11,790 nt of DNA from a bacterium. Its GTDB lineage: Bacteria; JACRDZ01; JAJRWM01. The translations under genes and the position numbers were made by a program. Where the stretch lies: contig JAJRWM010000009.1 of NCBI GenBank assembly GCA_024276815.1, positions 1 to 11,790 of the forward strand, in the 5' to 3' direction. Positions 7,775 through 11,790 of this stretch are shown piece by piece (positions within the stretch are counted from its first letter, which is position 1; each line of letters opens with the position of its first letter). Below the pieces are notes generated by a model. That model saw only the letters and a list, made by a program, of their open reading frames with translations, made no database searches and was not told where the DNA came from.

Positions 7775-7810
7775 CCTCCGGATTGGCCGCAGGTTGAGAT
7801 AGAATACAGT
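7775..7810 (+). repeat. degenerate terminal CRISPR repeat
   Basis: This copy matches the consensus from position 6 onward, but its first five bases differ except at position 3. Degeneration of the outermost repeat is typical of the leader-distal end of an array. Here the divergence is on the side facing the upstream gene, whose stop codon is 3 bases away. Confidence 0.85.
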
Positions 7811-9062
7811 GAGGAAGAGTGTTTGAACTGTCTAAATTTTGTTGTGGATTGGCCGCAGGTTGAGATAGAATACAGTTCGCGACTTCATCTTATTCATCTT
7901 AAATTGTTGTGGATTGGCCGCAGGTTGAGATAGAATACAGTTCCGCAAAATAATGAGGAAACGGTAAAAGCGTTGTGGATTGGCCGCAGGTTGAGATAGA
8001 ATACAGTTTGAATATCTGGCTGACGCGACCTTGACCCGTTGTGGATTGGCCGCAGGTTGAGATAGAATACAGTCGGCAATTGAATCTCACCCATATCTTG
8101 TCCGTTGTGGATTGGCCGCAGGTTGAGATAGAATACAGTAGTCATAGCTCTGCTACCGTCATGCTGGAGGTTGTGGATTGGCCGCAGGTTGAGATAGAAT
8201 ACAGTCAAAAACAGAATAACCAGCATCTCGCAAGTGTTGTGGATTGGCCGCAGGTTGAGATAGAATACAGTATCTATCGGAGGTATTTTTCGTTGAGCAT
8301 CGTTGTGGATTGGCCGCAGGTTGAGATAGAATACAGTCAATGTCAATACTGACGCCCCTACTCTTTGTTGTGGATTGGCCGCAGGTTGAGATAGAATACA
8401 GTATGCAACTATGTCGCTAAAAAGGAGTTATAGTTGTGGATTGGCCGCAGGTTGAGATAGAATACAGTACTGCGGTCAGCATATTGTCAATTACCTCAGT
8501 TGTGGATTGGCCGCAGGTTGAGATAGAATACAGTTGAATACTGGCAAAGAGAACTAAGGCTTGGTGTTGTGGATTGGCCGCAGGTTGAGATAGAATACAG
8601 TAGTGAAGTTCATGATACGATGGTTACCATTGTTGTGGATTGGCCGCAGGTTGAGATAGAATACAGTATAAATATCGGTCGGCGGTGCCCCTTCGTCGTT
8701 GTGGATTGGCCGCAGGTTGAGATAGAATACAGTAAATTAACTATTGATGACTGCGATTTAATGGTTGTGGATTGGCCGCAGGTTGAGATAGAATACAGTA
8801 CGTGTTCTGTTTGTCTCGCAGAGCAGGCGTTGTGGATTGGCCGCAGGTTGAGATAGAATACAGTTCCTAAATTTATCGACATTTTTAACCATCCGTCGTG
8901 GATTGGCCGCAGGTTGAGATAGAATACAGTTGGACGCCGAAGAGACTATCAAGTTTTCTGGTTGTGGATTGGCCGCAGGTTGAGATAGAATACAGTTTTT
9001 GACAACTAGCTAATCATAGTATAAAAGTTGTGGATTGGCCGCAGGTTGAGATAGAATACAGT
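7775..9062 (+). CRISPR. type II-C CRISPR array, 20 repeats and 19 spacers
   Basis: The 36-bp repeat begins GTTGTGGATTGG and ends AGAATACAGT. I count 20 copies, starting at 7775, 7841, 7906, 7972, 8038, 8104, 8170, 8236, 8302, 8367, 8433, 8499, 8566, 8632, 8698, 8764, 8829, 8895, 8961 and 9027. Spacers are 30 bp except three of 29 and one of 31. The first copy is degenerate in its outer five or six bases (CCTCCG for GTTGTG), and the copy at 8895 has C for T at position 3; the others look identical. The orientation follows type II-C repeats of Neisseria type, which start GTTGTAG and end TACAAT. This makes the crRNAs plus-strand, convergent with cas9-cas1-cas2. Outer degeneration at 7775 points to the old end there and the leader near 9063. 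Confidence 0.98.
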
Positions 9063-9110
9063 CTGTTCGCCGTAAATCCAGGAGTTGCTTGAGAAAAATG
9101 GCCAAATTCG
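9063..9110. promoter_or_regulatory. probable CRISPR leader segment between array and cas2
   Basis: These 48 bases separate the last intact repeat from the cas2 stop. They are A-rich on the plus strand towards cas2 and contain CTGT, GCC and AATCCA in an order that could fold back on the last repeat. No hairpin-plus-T-run terminator exists on either strand, so cas transcripts probably run antisense into the array. The leader role is inferred from the degenerate repeat at the other end; part of the leader function may extend into the cas2 coding sequence. Confidence 0.4.
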
Positions 9111-9440
9111 CTAAAAAAACTCGAGTTGCAGAGGGGGGTCTTCCGTTTTTTTTCGGATTTTTCCATAAAAAACCTGCATCCTCTCGAACTGTTTATCGGT
9201 AAAGGTTATCAACCTGACCTCTCCCTCGGCCGGCAGGATAGCCTTGACCCGCTGGATATGAACTTCCACGTTTTCCTGGCTGGCGCAATGGCGGATGTAG
9301 ACGGAGTACTGCATCATGGTAAAACCGTTTTTCCGCAACCGGATCCTGAACCTGGCGGCGGCGCGCCGGGTCGAGGGAGTCTGGACCGGTAAATCAAACA
9401 TCGCGATAAGCCACATGGCGCGGTAACCCGATATGTTCAT
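9111..9440 (-). CDS. cas2: CRISPR-associated endonuclease Cas2
   Basis: Cas2 is the structural dimer at the centre of the Cas1-Cas2 spacer integrase. The 109-residue product has the type II-C Cas2 pattern: MWLIAMFDLPVQT near the N-terminus with the conserved Asp of the first strand (FDLP), then RKNGFTMMQYSVYIRHCAS, EGEVRLITFTDKQF, and a C-terminal LQLEFF. The ATG at 9440 overlaps the cas1 TGA as ATGA, the standard coupling; frames opening further upstream belong to cas1 sequence. It ends in TAG, again showing TAG as a normal stop. It lies directly beside the cas-proximal end of the array. Confidence 0.94.
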   Translation of the reverse strand: MNISGYRAMWLIAMFDLPVQTPSTRRAAARFRIRLRKNGFTMMQYSVYIRHCASQENVEVHIQRVKAILPAEGEVRLITFTDKQFERMQVFYGKIRKKTEDPPLQLEFF

Positions 9441-10312
9441 CTCACCACAATTTCGGGAATCTCCAGCCGGGCGTCTTCTCCCGTATAACAACGACAGAGA
9501 GAAGCGGTCATCCTCTCCAGAGCGACCAGCAAAGGCCCGCTGGTTTTCCTTATGCTCACCTCGGCGGTGAGCAGTTCCAGGAGTTCCCTTTTACTGTTCT
9601 TGTTAACCTCTTTAATATTATCGTCAAAAAGCTTCTTTACCTTCATATCCACCAGCGGTCGGAAAGGTTACAGCAAGTCGTCCGCCAGACAAAAGGGATT
9701 GTAACGGTTGTGGTGATGCAGCCCCAGAGAAGGGCTCAGTCCGCTGCCGCAAACAGCCCGGGCGACGGCCGCCCGGACCGCCATGTAGCCATAGTTAAGC
9801 AGGTTGTTGGGAGGCTTACCCTCTCTCTCTCTTCTGAATTTCGCCCCGAAAAGCTGCGGCCAGTAAACGCGGGCGGCCTGGGCTTCCAGGTTGTCCGGAT
9901 CGCCGGAACGCACCCGCGCCGCCATTTCTTTCAGCCTCTTACTGTTAACAACCGCGGCCTGTCTCTTGATCTTGGCCTTAACAAGCTGTGCCCACAAGCG
10001 TTTCCGCAAAGGCAGACCGGCGTCAGCCTGATACCTGAGACGTTCTGTCTGCAAAGAGTTGCCCGCCACCGGCAGGATCATGCCCACGGGAGTATGAGAA
10101 CCGCCGCAGAGAACGACAACCCCGCCGTTTTCCATGACGGCGGTCAACGTACCGTGCGTATAACTGGCGGCAGGCGTATCGATAATAAGCACGCCGACGT
10201 CCTCAGCCGGAACGCTGCCAACGACTTCCCCTGCCCGCTTAATGACGATCTGCCGGTCTTTCAGCGCTAAAAAAGTGTCAAAGCCGGAAACCTCGATCGT
10301 CCGTTTAATCAT
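9437..10312 (-). pseudogene. cas1: CRISPR integrase Cas1, interrupted by in-frame TAA
   Basis: Cas1 is the metal-dependent integrase that inserts spacers. The ATG (10312) overlaps the cas9 stop by 8 bases (ATGATTAA), and the frame runs 292 codons to TGA 9437, a normal type II-C length, except that codon 215 is TAA (9668-9670). Residues before it include the catalytic set: Glu143 in NLEAQAARVYW, the His of LGLHHHNRYN (199-201) and Asp211/Asp212 of FCLADDLL. After the stop the same frame continues PFRPLVD and about 70 further residues of the C-terminal helical part. Relatives read ADDLMEPFRPLVD, so the stop replaces Glu. A 214-residue product would keep the active-site residues but lose the C-terminal 76. 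A GTG at 9652 could restart translation but has no visible ribosome site. Spacer acquisition may be dead, or this is a consensus error. Confidence 0.92.
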
Positions 10313-11790
10313 GGGCGGGAAACTCCCGGCCCAGAGGATCGATGACCACTTTCTGTCCATTTAAGGTGTTGGGCGTTTTAAAAAGACGAGTGGATTTGTC
10401 AGCCAAATCTCCGGCGAAATTTATCGGTCTAAACGTAATCGTTGTTGATTGGTCTATCTTTTGTACCCTGTAAAGCTGACTGTTCCCCGCCTCGCCTTTG
10501 ATCCGCACCGTCTCGTTGATAGCCAAAGACATGATGAATTTCGCTTCCGGGTTTTCAGGATGACGACGGGCTGTGATCGGTTCTTTTCGTCGCTTCCGCT
10601 GGTAGGCTTCCAGCAGGGTGACCACGTAACCCAGCCGTTTCGGGCGGCCTTTCTTATCGGTATATTCAAATATCTCGATGTGATGGTTATTCCCCGGCTG
10701 GGCGTATCTATGAGGCTTTATGGGTACGGCGGTGGTAAAGGTGTCGATGATTCTCACCTTTTTCACAGGCACGCCCGAAGGCATTAGCAAAGGCTCGGCG
10801 AAGGCTTCCTTGGGGATAGTCAGCTTGCCGGTGGTTTCGTCTATCCGGCAGCGGGATTCCACCAATTCCCTGATCCTGGGATCGCGAATCTTTTTCACCA
10901 TGGCCGGAGTCAGGCTTTCCAGATTTTTACGATAAACGAAAAGCGACTGGCCTTTTTCATCCTTCTCTTCCGTTTTGCCCAAAAAAGTTTCCTCATGGAG
11001 TTTGCCCCGTACTTTTTTCGTTACTTTGTGGGAGACGATGATTTTGCCCACCGCTTCTTTGACGTCGTTACGAAAATTATCCCAGGGCGGAGGGAATTCA
11101 TGGTCAACGGTCTTGGGATCGTTGACGTAGGCCAGTTTCTTGATGTGAGCGGTGTTGATGAGAGTAATAACGATAGCGTCGATGGCGTGATGACGGTGAT
11201 CGTCCCGCTGCTTTTTCTCATTATCGTCGCCTTTGGTCGATAAAATATTGTTCAAGCCCCACTTGTAACGCAAAGCGGCGGTAACCGTACCCTTGGAACA
11301 TTTGACGTCCCGGAACGTGGTTTTTAAAAATTTCACCACTTCCGTATTAATATAGCTGGTGTCGTTTAGCTGGCGGGCCACGAATTCATCCGTCTTGATT
11401 TCTTTTTGCGTGAACCGATTCCTTTTCTTGTAGGGCAGTTTGGCGACACGGAGCTTTATCGCCTCATAGCGTTTCGGGTCGCCTCCATAAGCTTCGAAAG
11501 GGGTCTTGTTGCCTTTCAGCTTGTTCTCATCAGCGAAACAAAGAGTTTTATTCATGCGGGAATCATCAAGACTGCGGTAGAGCGGCAGGATATGTTCAAT
11601 CTGTACCTCCCCGGAAAAAAGCTGGGCGCCGGAAATGGCTTTGCCGGTGTAGGGGCAAATATTTAATTCCTGCCAGAGTTGGTATTTCAGGATGTCATCC
11701 CGGCCCGGCTTCACTATGCCAAATTCCGTTTTTAGTTTTTGGGCGATTTCCTTTCTTTCCCTTTCCCGTTTTCTGTTTTCCCTGAGAAGC
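10305..11790 (-). CDS. cas9: type II-C Cas9 nuclease, C-terminal half (partial)
   Basis: About 494 codons are visible; the frame is open to the right edge, so the N-terminal RuvC-I, the Arg-rich bridge and most of the recognition lobe lie outside. In order I see LLRENRKRERERKEIAQKL, the HNH domain (CPYTGKAISG...QIEHILPLYRSLDDS...ENKLKGNKTPFEAY, with His about visible residue 66 and Asn about 89), and RuvC-III DDHRHHAIDAIVIT with its catalytic His and Asp. The last 250 or so residues would be the wedge and PAM-interacting domains. The HNH has Glu-His where SpCas9 has Asp-His, a variation I believe occurs in other type II-C proteins. The gene ends in TAA inside cas1. Together with cas1, cas2 and no csn2 or cas4 before the array, this indicates subtype II-C. 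The GTG at 11714 is internal, not the start. Confidence 0.95.
   Translation of the reverse strand, partial: LLRENRKRERERKEIAQKLKTEFGIVKPGRDDILKYQLWQELNICPYTGKAISGAQLFSGEVQIEHILPLYRSLDDSRMNKTLCFADENKLKGNKTPFEAYGGDPKRYEAIKLRVAKLPYKKRNRFTQKEIKTDEFVARQLNDTSYINTEVVKFLKTTFRDVKCSKGTVTAALRYKWGLNNILSTKGDDNEKKQRDDHRHHAIDAIVITLINTAHIKKLAYVNDPKTVDHEFPPPWDNFRNDVKEAVGKIIVSHKVTKKVRGKLHEETFLGKTEEKDEKGQSLFVYRKNLESLTPAMVKKIRDPRIRELVESRCRIDETTGKLTIPKEAFAEPLLMPSGVPVKKVRIIDTFTTAVPIKPHRYAQPGNNHHIEIFEYTDKKGRPKRLGYVVTLLEAYQRKRRKEPITARRHPENPEAKFIMSLAINETVRIKGEAGNSQLYRVQKIDQSTTITFRPINFAGDLADKSTRLFKTPNTLNGQKVVIDPLGREFPAHD

Noticed and set aside
7894-8952. Open frames on both strands made of repeated peptides such as TVFYLNLRPIHN and VVDWPQVEIEYS
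   Set aside because: They arise because repeat plus spacer is mostly 66 bp, a multiple of three; they are CRISPR array, not proteins.

Overview
The window carries bacterial chromosomal DNA of roughly balanced base composition, with sigma70-type promoters, Shine-Dalgarno sites and several TTG/GTG starts. The minus-strand gene order ilvB-ilvN-ilvC-psd-pssA resembles clusters I know from Geobacter-like and other delta-proteobacterial genomes, where leuA often follows; leuA is absent here. A dispersed palindromic repeat (ATTGCCACGCTT...CTCGCGATGACA) of a kind common in such genomes and in uncultivated phyla occurs once well preserved and once decayed. I would guess an uncultivated Desulfobacterota-like or related Gram-negative bacterium, but placement from this sequence alone is weak.

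Layout. 1-671: no convincing gene, one doubtful small ORF and a nested palindromic repeat. 672-1820 (minus): membrane-anchored SGNH/GDSL hydrolase-like protein. 1821-2021: decayed repeat copy and the terminator of the next operon. 2022-6862 (minus): ilvB-ilvN-ilvC (first two steps of branched-chain amino acid synthesis) followed by psd and pssA (phosphatidylethanolamine synthesis), read from an extended -10 promoter near 6904-6912. 7037-7771 (plus): a secreted protein of unknown function with a strong promoter of its own. 7775-9062: CRISPR array of 20 repeats of 36 bp and 19 spacers. 9111-11790 (minus): cas2, cas1 and the C-terminal half of a type II-C cas9, whose 5' end lies outside the window.

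How it works together. Cas9 is the RNA-guided nuclease, and Cas1-Cas2 integrate new spacers into the array. The repeat orientation judged from type II-C relatives predicts crRNA transcription on the plus strand, towards the cas genes and against them. The outermost repeat next to the secreted-protein gene is degenerate, so the active (leader) end is probably beside cas2. No convincing tracrRNA lies in the window; it is most likely beyond the right edge.

The most striking oddity is that two otherwise well-conserved genes, ilvB and cas1, each carry one in-frame stop (TAG and TAA), both at positions where relatives normally have glutamate, with the reading frame intact on both sides. TAG and TAA serve as ordinary stops in neighbouring genes, so a changed genetic code is unlikely; real nonsense mutations or G-to-T consensus errors are the main alternatives.
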